Assembly (NCBI RefSeq): GCF_947488185.1
Contig: NZ_CANKYM010000003.1
Span: forward strand, 836,507 to 900,506
Direction of reading: 5' to 3'
DNA from: an uncultured Roseobacter sp.
GTDB lineage: Bacteria > Pseudomonadota > Alphaproteobacteria > Rhodobacterales > Rhodobacteraceae
Length of the DNA stretch: 64,000 nucleotides
Every line of letters begins with the position of its first letter. The stretch's first letter is position 1. Shown here piece after piece: positions 1 to 9,113 of this stretch. The position numbers and the translations under genes are program-made. The notes beneath the pieces were generated by a model. It saw only the letters and a program-made list of their open reading frames with translations, ran no database searches and was not told where the DNA came from.

Positions 1-851
1 TCTGGGGCTACAAGCTGATGGTGCGCGATGTCTCCGGTATTCCGGTTGTGCGTGCCGCCGAGGGTGAAATGCGGGTGCGCCCGGAAGATCCCGGCGGGCA
101 GGTGGCCCGGCATCAGGGCTTGGCAGTTAACGCCGTCGCCGCAGAGGGCGTTGCCGCAGGTCCGGTGGATCAGGTGGTACTGGCCCCGCGGGACACCGAT
201 CTGGCGCAGGAAGATCAGCCGATTTCTGCCACGGATGTGGCGCCGGTGGCGCAACCCGAACCCCTCGCCCCGGCGGCGGAGGTTGTCGGCGGTGCCAAAC
301 GTATACCTGCACGGGTGGAGAGCACCTTGGCCGAGAACCTGCAAAGCGGCGCAATTGATGCGGTTGTGGCGGAGCTGACCGCTGGCGTGACCCCGCTGGC
401 AGAGGCTGCCGATACGGCAGCGGACACCCCTGCAGCAGATGAAGCGACGGCAGCGGACGCCCAGGAAGCCCCCCCTGAAACCAGCCCGGCACAGATTGTG
501 AAACGCCCGCGCCTGCGACCGGGCGCGCCCGCGACACTGCAGACTGCCGCCTTCGTTGCCGAGACCCCGACGGCCGAGATTGACGCCGCCGCCATCCCGG
601 CAGGCACGCGTCTGGCGCAGCTGGGTGCCTTCGACAGCGCCGATGTGGCGCGCAGCGAATGGGCGCGTCTGGAAAGCCGCTTTGGCAGCTATCTGCAGGA
701 CAAATCGCGCGTGGTGCAGCAGGCGCAATCGGGCGGGCGCACCTTCTATCGCCTGCGGGCCATGGGGTTTGTCGATCTGGCAGATGCGCGGCGGTTCTGT
801 TCCGCCTTCAAGGCCGAAGGGGTCGACTGCATTCCCGTCGCGTCCAAGTGA
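1..851 (+). CDS. SPOR-domain protein, 5' end outside the window
   Basis: The reading frame is already open at base 3 and codes without a stop to base 851, so the gene begins upstream and only its C-terminal part is visible. The visible part has a long Ala/Pro/Glu/Thr-rich low-complexity linker, followed by about 75 residues resembling a SPOR (sporulation-related repeat) domain: LAQLGAFDSAD at its start and GRTFYRLRAMGF near its end. SPOR domains bind denuded septal peptidoglycan, so a cell-envelope or division role is likely. The stop overlaps the GTG start of nagZ, implying an operon. The exact partner or enzymatic role cannot be told from this fragment. Confidence 0.8.
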   Translation, partial: WGYKLMVRDVSGIPVVRAAEGEMRVRPEDPGGQVARHQGLAVNAVAAEGVAAGPVDQVVLAPRDTDLAQEDQPISATDVAPVAQPEPLAPAAEVVGGAKRIPARVESTLAENLQSGAIDAVVAELTAGVTPLAEAADTAADTPAADEATAADAQEAPPETSPAQIVKRPRLRPGAPATLQTAAFVAETPTAEIDAAAIPAGTRLAQLGAFDSADVARSEWARLESRFGSYLQDKSRVVQQAQSGGRTFYRLRAMGFVDLADARRFCSAFKAEGVDCIPVASK

Positions 852-1846
852 GCAGGTTCGGCGCCACCATTCTCGACGCCGATGGGCTGGCGCTGACACC
901 TGAGGAAACCGCCTTTTTCCGGCAAGCCAATCCCTTTGGCTTCATTCTCTTTGCCCGCAACATCGACAGCCCGGATCAGGTGCGCCGTCTGTGCGACCAG
1001 ATGCGCGATGCGGTCGGGCGGGATGCGCCCATCACCATCGATCAGGAAGGCGGACGGGTGCAGCGCCTGCGCGGCCCGCAATGGGCAGAATGGCAGCCAC
1101 CGCTGGATTTTGTGACCGCAGCCGGGGCAGACGCCGAAAAGGCCATGTACCTGCGCTATCGCCTGATTGCGGCGGAACTGAAGACGCTGGGGATCGACAG
1201 CAACTGCGCGCCCATGGTCGATCTGGCGGGCAATGAGACGCATGATTTCCTGCGCAATCGCTGCTATGGGTCAGACCCGGCCACCGTGGCGCGCTTGGGC
1301 CGTGCCGTGGCCGATGGCTTGCTGGCGGGCGGTGTTTTACCGGTGATCAAACACATGCCCGGCCATGGCCGCACCACGCTGGACAGTCACCATGACCTGC
1401 CACACGTCAGCGCCGCACCTGAAGAACTGGCGCAGCATGATTTTGTCCCCTTTGCGGCGCTCAGGGATGTACCGATGGGGATGACGGCACATCTTGTCTA
1501 TGAGGCGCTGGATGACCGCCCCGCGACCCTGTCACCCAAGGTCATGAAAGTGATCCGGGAAGAGATCGGGTTTGATAACCTCATCATGACCGATGACATC
1601 AGCATGAAGGCGCTGAGCGGCAGTCTGGAAGAGATCACAACCGGTGCCCTCTCTGCCGGATGCGACGTGGTCCTGCACTGCAATGCGCCGCTTGCCGATC
1701 GCGAACGGGTGACCGGGGCGGCGGGCGAGATGAGCGAGGCCGGGCAAATCAGGGCGGAACGGGCCCTTGGCTACCGGAAAGCCCCTGACGATATTGACAT
1801 TGACGCCACACGCGCGCAGCTTGAGACGCTGTTGAGCGGGGCGTAA
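848..1846 (+). CDS. nagZ: Beta-N-acetylhexosaminidase NagZ
   Basis: This is a glycoside hydrolase family 3 enzyme of 332 residues that removes GlcNAc from anhydromuropeptides in cytosolic peptidoglycan recycling. The family signature KHMPGHGRTTLDSHHDLP is present, with the flexible-loop Asp/His pair, and MTDDISMKA around residues 248-256 holds the nucleophilic aspartate. IDQEGGRVQR is the conserved N-terminal substrate-binding motif. I chose the GTG at 848, which overlaps the preceding TGA and gives a family-typical N terminus; an upstream ATG at 659 would read antisense-like sequence inside the SPOR gene. It lies between the SPOR gene and scpA. The later anmK in this window belongs to the same recycling pathway. 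Confidence 0.95.
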   Translation: MSRFGATILDADGLALTPEETAFFRQANPFGFILFARNIDSPDQVRRLCDQMRDAVGRDAPITIDQEGGRVQRLRGPQWAEWQPPLDFVTAAGADAEKAMYLRYRLIAAELKTLGIDSNCAPMVDLAGNETHDFLRNRCYGSDPATVARLGRAVADGLLAGGVLPVIKHMPGHGRTTLDSHHDLPHVSAAPEELAQHDFVPFAALRDVPMGMTAHLVYEALDDRPATLSPKVMKVIREEIGFDNLIMTDDISMKALSGSLEEITTGALSAGCDVVLHCNAPLADRERVTGAAGEMSEAGQIRAERALGYRKAPDDIDIDATRAQLETLLSGA

Positions 1847-1860
1847 AATCGTTATGGTGC

Positions 1861-2652
1861 ATGGCTGAAATACCCTTTGAGGAAGACAAGACATCGGTTG
1901 CGGATCGGCTCGCCGCTGAGGCGCTGATCGTCGATGTGGACGGCTTTGAGGGGCCGCTTGATCTGTTGCTGACACTCAGCCGCACGCAGAAGGTCGATCT
2001 GCGAAAGATCTCCGTTCTGGCGCTGGCCCGGCAATACCTCGCCTTCGTGGAACGCGCCAAGGCGCTGCGGCTAGAGCTGGCGGCGGATTATCTGGTCATG
2101 GCGGCCTGGCTTGCCTTTCTCAAATCCCGTCTGTTGCTGCCACCGGACCCCACCGAAGAGGGCCCATCAGGTGAAGAACTGGCTGCGCATCTGGCTTTTC
2201 AACTCGAACGTTTACAGGCGATGCGCGATGCCGCCGCGCGGCTGATGGGGCGCGACCGACTGGGGCGCGATTTCTTCTGCCGGGGGCAGCCGCATAAAGT
2301 CACCCGCACCCGCAAGATCGAATACACCGCGACGCTGCTGGACCTGATGCAGGGCTATGCGCGTATCCGTACGCGGGATGAATTCCGCCCCTTCGTCATG
2401 GACCGCGAGGCGGTGTTCACCATGGAACAGGCGCTGGAGCGGATGCGCGGGCTGATGGGTTTTGCAGGCGACTGGACGGATATCGCCAGCTACCTGCCCG
2501 AGGGCTGGGAGCTCGACCCGGTGCGCCGCCGGTCGGCCACGGCATCGACCTTTGCGGCCTCGCTGGAGCTTGTTAAAGAGGGCCATCTGGAAATCCGCCA
2601 GTCAGAGACATTCGCGCCTATCCAGCTGCGCAAGAAGGACCGCCCATCGTGA
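1861..2652 (+). CDS. scpA: Segregation and condensation protein A (kleisin)
   Basis: This 263-residue protein is the kleisin subunit that bridges SMC heads in the chromosome-organising SMC-ScpAB complex. The family hallmark DGFEGPLDLLLTLSRTQK lies at residues 23-40, followed by VDLRKISVLALARQYL, the helices that contact the SMC neck. A C-terminal winged-helix-like region follows (SLELVKEGHLEIRQ). The start is 14 bases after nagZ and the end overlaps scpB by four bases, so nagZ, scpA and scpB are probably cotranscribed and the scp pair translationally coupled. Confidence 0.95.
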   Translation: MAEIPFEEDKTSVADRLAAEALIVDVDGFEGPLDLLLTLSRTQKVDLRKISVLALARQYLAFVERAKALRLELAADYLVMAAWLAFLKSRLLLPPDPTEEGPSGEELAAHLAFQLERLQAMRDAAARLMGRDRLGRDFFCRGQPHKVTRTRKIEYTATLLDLMQGYARIRTRDEFRPFVMDREAVFTMEQALERMRGLMGFAGDWTDIASYLPEGWELDPVRRRSATASTFAASLELVKEGHLEIRQSETFAPIQLRKKDRPS

Positions 2653-3308
2653 GTGACGAGACATCGGCAGCACCGGAAGAGAGCCTGTTCGAGGCCCCGC
2701 CCATGGGCGAACAGGAACGGATGGTGGAGGCCATTCTCTTTGCCTCCGCCGAACCGGTATCGCTGAAGGAGCTAGGTGCGCGCATGCCGCATGGCTCCGA
2801 CCCGGCAGAGGCGCTGGTGCACCTGCGCAAGAGGTACGAGGGCAGGGGGGTGAACCTGTGCAAGATCGGGGATGCCTGGGCCATGCGCACGGCACCCGAT
2901 CTGGGCTTTCTGATGCAGCGTGAAACCGTCGAGACCCGCAAGCTCAGCCGCGCCGCCATCGAAACGCTGGCGATCATCGCCTATCACCAACCGGTCACCC
3001 GCGCGGAGATCGAGGAAATTCGCGGGGTTTCCGTCAGCCGGGGCACCGTCGATCAACTGCTGGAGATGGAGTGGATTCGCTTTGGGCGTCGCAAGATGAC
3101 GCCCGGACGGCCGGTGACTTTCGTGGTCACCGAAGGGTTTCTGGACCACTTCGGGCTGGAGAATGCCCGCGATCTGCCGGGCCTCAAGGAGCTGCGCGCG
3201 GCGGGCCTGCTGGAAAACCGACCCCCGCCGGGCCTTGGATTACCCGGTCCCGAAGAAGATGCGGAAGAGGAAAGCGCCGAGGGCCAGAGCGAGCTTTTCG
3301 AGGACTAA
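2649..3308 (+). CDS. scpB: Segregation and condensation protein B
   Basis: This is a 219-residue winged-helix protein that dimerises and binds ScpA in the SMC condensin complex. The characteristic motif LAIIAYHQPVTRAEIEEIRG is clear near the middle, followed by the conserved GRRKMTPGRPVTFV segment with the second winged helix. The GTG start at 2649 overlaps the scpA stop. The C terminus carries an acidic tail (EEDAEEESAEGQSE), common in alphaproteobacterial ScpB. No anomalies. Confidence 0.95.
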   Translation: MSDETSAAPEESLFEAPPMGEQERMVEAILFASAEPVSLKELGARMPHGSDPAEALVHLRKRYEGRGVNLCKIGDAWAMRTAPDLGFLMQRETVETRKLSRAAIETLAIIAYHQPVTRAEIEEIRGVSVSRGTVDQLLEMEWIRFGRRKMTPGRPVTFVVTEGFLDHFGLENARDLPGLKELRAAGLLENRPPPGLGLPGPEEDAEEESAEGQSELFED

Positions 3309-3380
3309 CGCCTCTTGTCCTGAAAATCGCCGCAATTGGTGCTATAGTGACGGCGAGGCAATGCATCACAGGGCAGCAAG

Positions 3381-3584
3381 ATGGACAGACTTATCAGCAT
3401 GATCCTGCGCCAGATCACCCGGCGATTGGTCAACAAGGGCATCAATGCCGGGATCAACAAGGCCGCTTCCATGCGTCCGCGTAAGGATGATGGGGGCAAC
3501 ACCCCTGCGCACGCGCAAAGCAAAGAGAGCGCCCAACGAACAAAACAGGCGATGAAGATACTGCGCCGCACCACGCGGATGTAA
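3381..3584 (+). CDS. Small basic hypothetical protein
   Basis: This is a 67-residue ORF starting with MDRLISMILRQITRRL. It has an amphipathic N-terminal half with GINAGINKAA and a strongly basic C-terminal half; there is no membrane-spanning segment, signal peptide or known motif I recognise. It lies 72 bases after scpB on the same strand and may be the last gene of that operon. Its end almost meets the convergent dcd gene. Real coding is likely because no better ORF covers the spacer and the composition is protein-like, but the function is unknown. Confidence 0.55.
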   Translation: MDRLISMILRQITRRLVNKGINAGINKAASMRPRKDDGGNTPAHAQSKESAQRTKQAMKILRRTTRM

Positions 3585-3592
3585 CACGCGCC

Positions 3593-4669
3593 TCAGGTTG
3601 CGCGAAAATGCTTGCTGAGTTTCAGGCCCTGGCCCTGATAGTTTGACGCGATGCCCGCGCCGTACAGCTGTGTCGGCACCTCCGCCATGCGTTCATAGAC
3701 CAGACGACCCACGACCTGCCCGTGCTCCAGTACGAAAGGCGCCTCGTGACAGCGCACTTCGAGAACGCCGCGCGACCCGGAACCGCCTGCTGCGTCATGG
3801 CCGAAACCGGGGTCGAAAAAGCCCGCGTAATGGACCCGGAACTCGCCCACCATGGCCAGAAACGGCGCCATTTCAGCGGCGTATTCGGGCGGAATGGTAA
3901 CCGCCTCGCGGCTGACCAGAATGTAAAAGGCACCGGGATCCAGAATGATCTGACCGTTGTCGCTGTGCACTTCTTCCCAATACTCGCGGGGCGGGTAGTG
4001 GTCGATCAGGTCCAGATCAATCACGCCGGTGTGCGGCTTTGCCCGGTAGCCCACAAGGGTCGTCTCCGGCAGGCGCAGATCTACGGAAAACCCCAGCCCC
4101 TCGTCAATCACCGCAGGGCCGTCAACCAGCGGTGTTTCGGCATGCAGTGCGCGCAGGGCATCATCATCCAGCACCGCCTGCCCATCGCCAAATCGGATCT
4201 GATTGAGCCGCATGCCCGGGCGCACCAGAACGGAAAACGACCGTGGGCAGATCTCGGCATAAAGCGGGCCGTGGTACCCCGGCGCAATCCGATCAAATTC
4301 TGTACCGCCATCGGTGATCGTACGGGTCAGCAGGTCCAGCCTGCCGGTCGAGCTCTTGGCATTGGCCACCGCCTGAATGTCTTCGGGCAGAGCCAGCGAT
4401 TCCATCAGCGGCACGACGTAGACACAGCCCTTTTCCAATACCGCGCCATCGCTGAGATCCACGCGGTGCATCTCGAATTCCTTCAGGCGGTCAGAAACCC
4501 GTTCGCCGTGGCCCGCCAGAAAGGAGGCGCGCACCCGGTAAGCCGTTGTGCCCAAACGCAGATCGAGGCTGGCGGGTTGAATTTGTGCGGCACTGATCTC
4601 GCGCGTTGCGGCGATCTGGGTGTCGGCGATCATCTGCGTGATCATCTGGTTGGGCAGCACGCCGCTCAT
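3593..4669 (-). CDS. dcd: 2'-deoxycytidine 5'-triphosphate deaminase, long form
   Basis: This enzyme deaminates dCTP to dUTP, which supplies dUMP for thymidylate synthesis. At 358 residues it is about twice the length of E. coli Dcd and matches the two-domain long form common in alphaproteobacteria. Both halves look like the dUTPase-type fold: AKSSTGRLDLLTR with the serine/arginine motif near residue 105, and a second copy ending with MVGEFRVHYAGFFDPGFG. The start at 4669 gives MSGVLPNQMI. It is a single gene convergent to the small ORF at 3381 and upstream of a tRNA-Pro. Confidence 0.92.
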   Translation of the reverse strand: MSGVLPNQMITQMIADTQIAATREISAAQIQPASLDLRLGTTAYRVRASFLAGHGERVSDRLKEFEMHRVDLSDGAVLEKGCVYVVPLMESLALPEDIQAVANAKSSTGRLDLLTRTITDGGTEFDRIAPGYHGPLYAEICPRSFSVLVRPGMRLNQIRFGDGQAVLDDDALRALHAETPLVDGPAVIDEGLGFSVDLRLPETTLVGYRAKPHTGVIDLDLIDHYPPREYWEEVHSDNGQIILDPGAFYILVSREAVTIPPEYAAEMAPFLAMVGEFRVHYAGFFDPGFGHDAAGGSGSRGVLEVRCHEAPFVLEHGQVVGRLVYERMAEVPTQLYGAGIASNYQGQGLKLSKHFRAT

Positions 4670-4736
4670 GCTCTGTCTCCTGAATGTGCAAAGGCCCGCG
4701 CACTGCAGGCGCGGGCACTTGGCAAATGTCGGATAG

Positions 4737-4813
4737 TGGTCGGGCTAGCAGGACTCGAACCTGCGACCTTCCGTCCCCCAGACGGACGCGCTACCAGGCT
4801 GCGCCATAGCCCG
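4737..4813 (-). tRNA. tRNA-Pro (GGG)
   Basis: The minus strand folds as a complete cloverleaf. The acceptor stem CGGGCTA pairs with TAGCCCG (4741-4747 with 4807-4813). There is a D-arm with GCGC pairs, an anticodon stem TCCGT/ACGGA enclosing a seven-base loop CTGGGGG (anticodon GGG, proline), and a T-arm containing GGTTCGAGTCC. The 3' CCA is encoded at 4737-4739. It sits 67 bases upstream of dcd on the same strand. Confidence 0.96.
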
Positions 4814-4869
4814 ACATGAGGCGCTTCATACCCGATCTGGGGGCCGAGGCAAGAGCGAATTGGCATCTG

Positions 4870-6231
4870 TCAGTCTTTGCGGACGTCTTTGCGCGCGCTG
4901 GCCATGCTGGCGCGCAGACGGATCAATTGCGCCAGAAGCGGCTTGGCGGCCTGCTGTTGATCCGGGGCCAGGGTCTTTGTCCGTGCAAGTGCCGATAGCG
5001 CGGCAGGGTGCGCCGGCATATCGGCCTCGTCGGGCAGAGGGCCAAGCTCAATGATCCGCGGTTTTGGCTCCGCTGGTTCTGCGGTATCCGCTGCGGCCTC
5101 TATGTGGATTTCGTCCGGTGTGCTCTCCTCAGTGTCGGAGGTGTCCGGTAGGTCATCGCCATTTTGGACCGAGTCTTCCGGGGTTTCGTCTGGCGGCGGC
5201 GCCAGAGGGCGACGGATGAAGCTGGGCAGGCTGTCAGAGGCAGGCGTCTCTTCTGCGGCCACCTCTGCCGGGCTCTCCGCGTCCGGTTCCGGCGCGTTTT
5301 CTGCGCTTAAAGGTGCTTCTTCGAGCGCCGCATCTTCAGGGGCACTTGCGTCGATGGGCGTCCCGGCCTCTTCGGCGTCCAGTGCGGGTGTTTCTTTTGC
5401 CGGGTCGGGCTCCTCATACAGGGCCAGTTCCGGTTCGTCCGCAGGCACGTCGGCCGTCTCTTCTGCCGCCGGTTCTTCTTCCGCCCCTGGAAGATCCAGC
5501 ATTGCTTCTGAACCCGCGTCGAGCGGGTCTGGTTCGGGGGCCGGGACTTCTGGGTCGGCCTCCAAAACCTCTGGTTTAGGTACCTTTTCTGCTTCTGGCT
5601 CTGGTACCGTTTCGGGCTCAGGCTCCGGTGAAGGCTCTTGCGCAGGCTCTGCGTTCTGTGTTGCGTCTTCCTGTTCGGGCTCGGCTATCTCAACAGCCTC
5701 AGCCTCAGCCTCAGCCTCAGCCTCAGCCTCAGCCTCAGCCTCGGGCGCGGCTGGCTCAGGCGCCTCGGCTGCGGGTTCTGGCACTTCTTCCGGTTCGGGC
5801 GAAGCCTCCTCAGCCATATCCACGGAGTCACTGACGTCTTCTGCTGCTTCAACCGGCTCCGGCTCAGGTGCCGCGGCCGCTTCGAGGGGCGGGTCTTCTG
5901 GTGCAGCTTGTGCAGGCTGATCGGAGCTGCCTTCGATCACCGCCATGGTCAGATCATCAAGCGCCTGCGACTGGTCCGCCACATGGCTCATGCCCTGTTC
6001 ACGCAGGATTTTCTGCACACCCTTGATGGTCAGCCCATCGTCGTGCAGCAGCTTCTTGATGCCCCCCAGCAGCAGCATATCGGCAGGTCGGTAGTACCGT
6101 CGCCCGCCCGCGCGCTTGATCGGCTTCACTTGCGTGAACTTGCTCTCCCAGAACCGCAACACATGCGCCTGCACGCCCAGCCAGTCGGCAACCTCCGAGA
6201 TCGTGCGAAAAGCATCAGGTGATTTGGACAT
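4870..6231 (-). CDS. MerR-family regulator with a very long acidic tail
   Basis: Residues 6-75 form a MerR-type winged helix: [13 protein letters not shown], then [14 protein letters not shown] and [11 protein letters not shown]. MerR proteins are usually 110-300 residues; this one has 453 because the rest is a Glu/Ala/Pro-rich, strongly acidic, probably disordered region. That region contains eight consecutive Glu-Ala pairs encoded by a hexanucleotide repeat at 5696-5743. The far C-terminal end ([13 protein letters not shown] to the end) becomes helical and basic again. It follows ihfA by 4 bases at the end of the plsX-fabH-ihfA run, the usual place for this regulator in Rhodobacterales. Its target genes are unknown. 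Confidence 0.9.
   Translation of the reverse strand: MSKSPDAFRTISEVADWLGVQAHVLRFWESKFTQVKPIKRAGGRRYYRPADMLLLGGIKKLLHDDGLTIKGVQKILREQGMSHVADQSQALDDLTMAVIEGSSDQPAQAAPEDPPLEAAAAPEPEPVEAAEDVSDSVDMAEEASPEPEEVPEPAAEAPEPAAPEAEAEAEAEAEAEAEAVEIAEPEQEDATQNAEPAQEPSPEPEPETVPEPEAEKVPKPEVLEADPEVPAPEPDPLDAGSEAMLDLPGAEEEPAAEETADVPADEPELALYEEPDPAKETPALDAEEAGTPIDASAPEDAALEEAPLSAENAPEPDAESPAEVAAEETPASDSLPSFIRRPLAPPPDETPEDSVQNGDDLPDTSDTEESTPDEIHIEAAADTAEPAEPKPRIIELGPLPDEADMPAHPAALSALARTKTLAPDQQQAAKPLLAQLIRLRASMASARKDVRKD
5696..5743. repeat. GCCTCA hexanucleotide tandem repeat
   Basis: There are seven perfect GCCTCA units followed by one GCCTCG, 48 bases in all, inside the MerR gene. On the coding strand they encode eight Glu-Ala dipeptides. 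Because the unit is six bases, gain or loss of copies would change tail length without a frameshift. Confidence 0.95.
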
Positions 6232-6235
6232 CAGA

Positions 6236-6538
6236 TCAGGACTTGTTCCCGTCGGCCACGCGATCTTTCATCAGGTGGGAAGGGCGGAACGTCAGCACGC
6301 GGCGCGGGTTGATCGGCACCTCTTCGCCGGTCTTCGGGTTGCGCCCGACACGCGCGGATTTGTCCCGCACCGAGAAGGTCCCAAAGGAGGATATCTTGAC
6401 CTGCTCGCCGCGCACCAGCGCGTCCGACAGATGCTCCAGCACGGATTCCACAAGTTGCGCGCTTTCATTGCGCGACAATCCCACCTCGCGGAACACAGCT
6501 TCGCTCAGATCCATGCGTGTCAAAGTCTTTTCGGCCAT
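6236..6538 (-). CDS. ihfA: Integration host factor alpha subunit
   Basis: This is a 100-residue DNA-bending protein of the HU/IHF family. The family core is intact: [29 protein letters not shown] contains the beta-arm with the intercalating proline region, and the C terminus is [12 protein letters not shown] chose the start [10 protein letters not shown] at 6538, the family-typical N terminus, over an upstream ATG at 6568 that adds ten atypical residues. It partners IhfB in nucleoid structure, recombination and transcription. It lies between fabH and the MerR gene in a conserved order. Confidence 0.93.
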   Translation of the reverse strand: MAEKTLTRMDLSEAVFREVGLSRNESAQLVESVLEHLSDALVRGEQVKISSFGTFSVRDKSARVGRNPKTGEEVPINPRRVLTFRPSHLMKDRVADGNKS

Positions 6539-6636
6539 GTTGTCCCCCGTTGAGTTTTCAGCAACCATAGGGGACAGGGATTTTCAGAGTCAATATCAAT
6601 GGCTTGCGTGATGCCGTTTGAGCGACAAATACCGCG

Positions 6637-7608
6637 CTACCAGCGCAGCACCACCGCACCCCAGGCCAATCCACCGCCGATGGCTTCAGTCACGATCAGA
6701 TCGCCCTCTTTGATTTGTCCGCGCGCCCGCCCGACAGAGAGGGCCAGGGGAATCGATGCGGCAGAGGTATTGCCGTGGTCCTGCACCGTCACCACCACGT
6801 TTTCCATCGGCAGGCCCAGCTTTTTCGCGGTGCCCTGGATGATGCGGATGTTGGCCTGATGCGGCACGATCCAATCCACGTCTTCGGCGGTCACGCCTGC
6901 GCGCGCCATTGCCTTATTCGCGGTGGCGGCCAGCTTTTCGACCGCGTGGCGGAAGACCTGATTGCCCTGCATGCGCAGATAGCCGGTGGTGCCAGTTGAG
7001 ACGCCGCCGTCGACGTAGAGCAGATCCTTGTGGCGTCCGTCCGAGTTGAGATCGGTCGACAGGATGCCGCGATCCTCAGACGTGCCCGCACCGTCCTGCG
7101 CTTCCAGCACCAGCGCGCCCGCGCCATCGCCAAAGAGCACGCAGGTGGACCGGTCCGTCCAATCCATGATGCGGCTGAAGGTTTCCGCACCGATGACCAG
7201 CACCCGGCTGGCCTGGCCGGAGAGGATCAGCGCATTGGCGTTGCTGAGCGCATAGATGAACCCGGCGCAGACCGCCTGCACATCAAAGGCAAAGCCGTTT
7301 TCCATGCCCAGCTCGGCCTGCACCATGGTGGCCGCAGAGGGAAAGGTCAGATCTGCGGTTGAGGTTGCCACGATAATGGCATCGACGTCCTTGGGCTCCA
7401 GCCCCGCGTCGTTTAGTGCCGCACGGGCCGCCGCCGTCGCCATGGTCGAGGTCGTTTCCCCGTCGCCCGCGAAATGCCGCCGTTCAATGCCCGAGCGCGA
7501 CTTGATCCATTCGTCATTGGTGTCGAGCGTCGCCTCGAACTCCTTGTTCGGCACAACACGTTTCGGCAGGTAATGGCCGACACCTTTGACAACAGCTCGC
7601 AGGCTCAT
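6637..7608 (-). CDS. fabH: 3-oxoacyl-ACP synthase III (KAS III)
   Basis: The enzyme condenses acetyl-CoA with malonyl-ACP to start fatty acid synthesis. The 323-residue protein has the catalytic triad motifs in order: cysteine in VQAVCAGFIYAL, histidine in VPHQANIRI, and asparagine in DHGNTSAASIPLAL. The C-terminal GGGLAWGAVVLRW is typical of the family. Its start overlaps the plsX stop by four bases, so the two are translationally coupled. It catalyses the step before the Fab elongation cycle. Confidence 0.96.
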   Translation of the reverse strand: MSLRAVVKGVGHYLPKRVVPNKEFEATLDTNDEWIKSRSGIERRHFAGDGETTSTMATAAARAALNDAGLEPKDVDAIIVATSTADLTFPSAATMVQAELGMENGFAFDVQAVCAGFIYALSNANALILSGQASRVLVIGAETFSRIMDWTDRSTCVLFGDGAGALVLEAQDGAGTSEDRGILSTDLNSDGRHKDLLYVDGGVSTGTTGYLRMQGNQVFRHAVEKLAATANKAMARAGVTAEDVDWIVPHQANIRIIQGTAKKLGLPMENVVVTVQDHGNTSAASIPLALSVGRARGQIKEGDLIVTEAIGGGLAWGAVVLRW

Positions 7609-8678
7609 GTTTCGCTTTCCTCCCCGGGCAGGGCGGCGACCCGTGCTGCCAGTTTATCCGTGAATTTGATATCGGCCAGCTGAGCGGCCAGCTTGATAGC
7701 GGCCGAGACGCCGGTGGCATCCGCCGATCCATGGGATTTCACCACGGTACCATTGAGCCCCAGGAACACGCCACCGTTGACGCGCCTGGGGTCGATCTTC
7801 TTTTTCAGGCGGCGCAGCGACGTATAAGCCAGTACGGAGGCCAGACGCGACAGCGGCGAGAATTTGAACGCTTCGCGCAGCCGGTCGCCGATCAGGTTGG
7901 CGGTGCCTTCGCCGGTCTTGATGGCGACGTTACCGGTGAACCCATCCGTGACAATCACATCGCAGATATCGCCCGAGATGTCGCCGCCTTCCACAAACCC
8001 CACGAATTCGAAGCCTGCAGTGTCGCGTTGATCACGAATCAAATCATAGGCTTCTTTCAGCTCGGTGCGGCCTTTGTGTTCCTCGGTCCCGACGTTCAAA
8101 AGACCCACGCGCGGGCGGGGCAGGTCGAGTCCGTTGCGCGCGTAGGACATGCCCATCAGCGCGTAGCGCAGCAGATCGTCGGCATCTGCCTTCACGTCAG
8201 CGCCCACATCCAGCATGACGTTGAAGCCTTGCGGATTGGACGAAGGGTAGAGCACGGCAATCGCGGGTCGGTTCACGCCCGGCAGTTTGCGCAGGCGGAT
8301 CATCGACAGCGCCATCAGCGCGCCGGTGTTGCCACAGGACACGGCCACTGTCGCCGTGCCTTCGCGCACCGCCTCGATGGCGGACCACATGGAGGTTTCC
8401 TTGCCGTTGCGCACGATGTGGCTCGGCTTGTCGTCCATACTGACCACGCCGCTGGCATCGCGCACTTCGACACGGCCTTCGAGGGCGCGTTTACGTGCGA
8501 CAAGGCCGGAAAGCTCTGCTTCCGGCCCGTGCAGGATAAACTGGATGTCGGGGTTCTTGCGGGCGGAGGCATCACAGCCCGCAACAACAGCGGCGGGACC
8601 TTCGTCCCCGCCCATCGCATCTACGGATATGATGATGCGTCTGGCCTTCGCGGATGCCTGATCGGTCTGCGCCGTCAT
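7605..8678 (-). CDS. plsX: Phosphate acyltransferase PlsX
   Basis: This 357-residue protein converts acyl-ACP to acyl-phosphate, the acyl donor for PlsY in phospholipid synthesis. The hallmarks are the N-terminal ISVDAMGGDEGP, the MWSAIEAVREG segment and VSCGNTGALMALSM. The C-terminal GLNGTVVKSHGSADA motif is also typical. It sits between rpmF and fabH in the classical rpmF-plsX-fabH order. About 49 bases separate it from rpmF. Confidence 0.96.
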   Translation of the reverse strand: MTAQTDQASAKARRIIISVDAMGGDEGPAAVVAGCDASARKNPDIQFILHGPEAELSGLVARKRALEGRVEVRDASGVVSMDDKPSHIVRNGKETSMWSAIEAVREGTATVAVSCGNTGALMALSMIRLRKLPGVNRPAIAVLYPSSNPQGFNVMLDVGADVKADADDLLRYALMGMSYARNGLDLPRPRVGLLNVGTEEHKGRTELKEAYDLIRDQRDTAGFEFVGFVEGGDISGDICDVIVTDGFTGNVAIKTGEGTANLIGDRLREAFKFSPLSRLASVLAYTSLRRLKKKIDPRRVNGGVFLGLNGTVVKSHGSADATGVSAAIKLAAQLADIKFTDKLAARVAALPGEESET

Positions 8679-8727
8679 AGTGCGACTGCCCCCAAAACCT
8701 TCTGCCCTTATTGTTTAAGGGAAAGGT

Positions 8728-8934
8728 TTAGGCCGCGTCGTCTTCCAGATCAATCTCTTCTGTGAGCGCAACCACTTCTTTGTCGTCATAGTGACCGCAG
8801 GCGGCACAGACGTGGTGCGGGCGCTTCAGTTCACCGCAGTTGGTGCATTCGTTCGGGTTTGCCGCAACCAGGGAATCATGCGCGCGACGGTTGTTGCGGC
8901 GCGATTTGGAGACTTTGTTCTGTTGAACAGCCAT
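8728..8934 (-). CDS. rpmF: 50S ribosomal protein L32
   Basis: This is a 68-residue basic protein beginning [20 protein letters not shown], the L32 signature. It keeps the four-cysteine zinc-ribbon pattern (CTNC and CAAC), so it is the zinc-binding form. An acidic C-terminal tail ([10 protein letters not shown]) follows. It heads the plsX-fabH-ihfA run. The 179-base spacer towards the alpha/beta hydrolase probably holds its promoter. Confidence 0.97.
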   Translation of the reverse strand: MAVQQNKVSKSRRNNRRAHDSLVAANPNECTNCGELKRPHHVCAACGHYDDKEVVALTEEIDLEDDAA

Positions 8935-9070
8935 TGTCTTGGGCCTTTTGTCATTCGGGGCCGGGCGCGCAAACGGGCGCGGGGCCGGGTTTCAATTCAG
9001 TTCCCAGTTTTCGGGTGTGACGTGCGTTTAGGCCCAAGCCCGGCACTTGTCCAACCCTATTTGGGTGAGC

Positions 9071-9094
9071 GGCGCAAAATACTGCGATTGCGCC
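9071..9094. other. Inverted repeat in the rpmF upstream spacer
   Basis: GGCGCAA (9071-9077) and TTGCGCC (9088-9094) form a 7-bp stem around a 10-base loop between the alpha/beta hydrolase stop and rpmF. A T-run on the plus strand starts only at 9108, too distant for a standard terminator, and both flanking genes read on the minus strand. It could be a weak processing or operator site; no role is assigned. Confidence 0.35.
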
Positions 9095-9113
9095 GTGGTG
9101 CAAGTGGTTTTTT

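Noticed and set aside
3722..4819. Plus-strand frame of 365 codons across dcd.
   Set aside because: The minus strand carries a complete dCTP deaminase, and this frame also runs through the tRNA gene.
5051..5920. Plus-strand Ser/Ala/Gly-rich frame of 289 codons.
   Set aside because: It mirrors the acidic low-complexity tail of the MerR gene on the opposite strand, where codon bias leaves a frame open by chance.
5638..6222. Plus-strand frame with a Leu-Ser repeat.
   Set aside because: The repeat is the complement of the Glu-Ala hexanucleotide array in the MerR gene.
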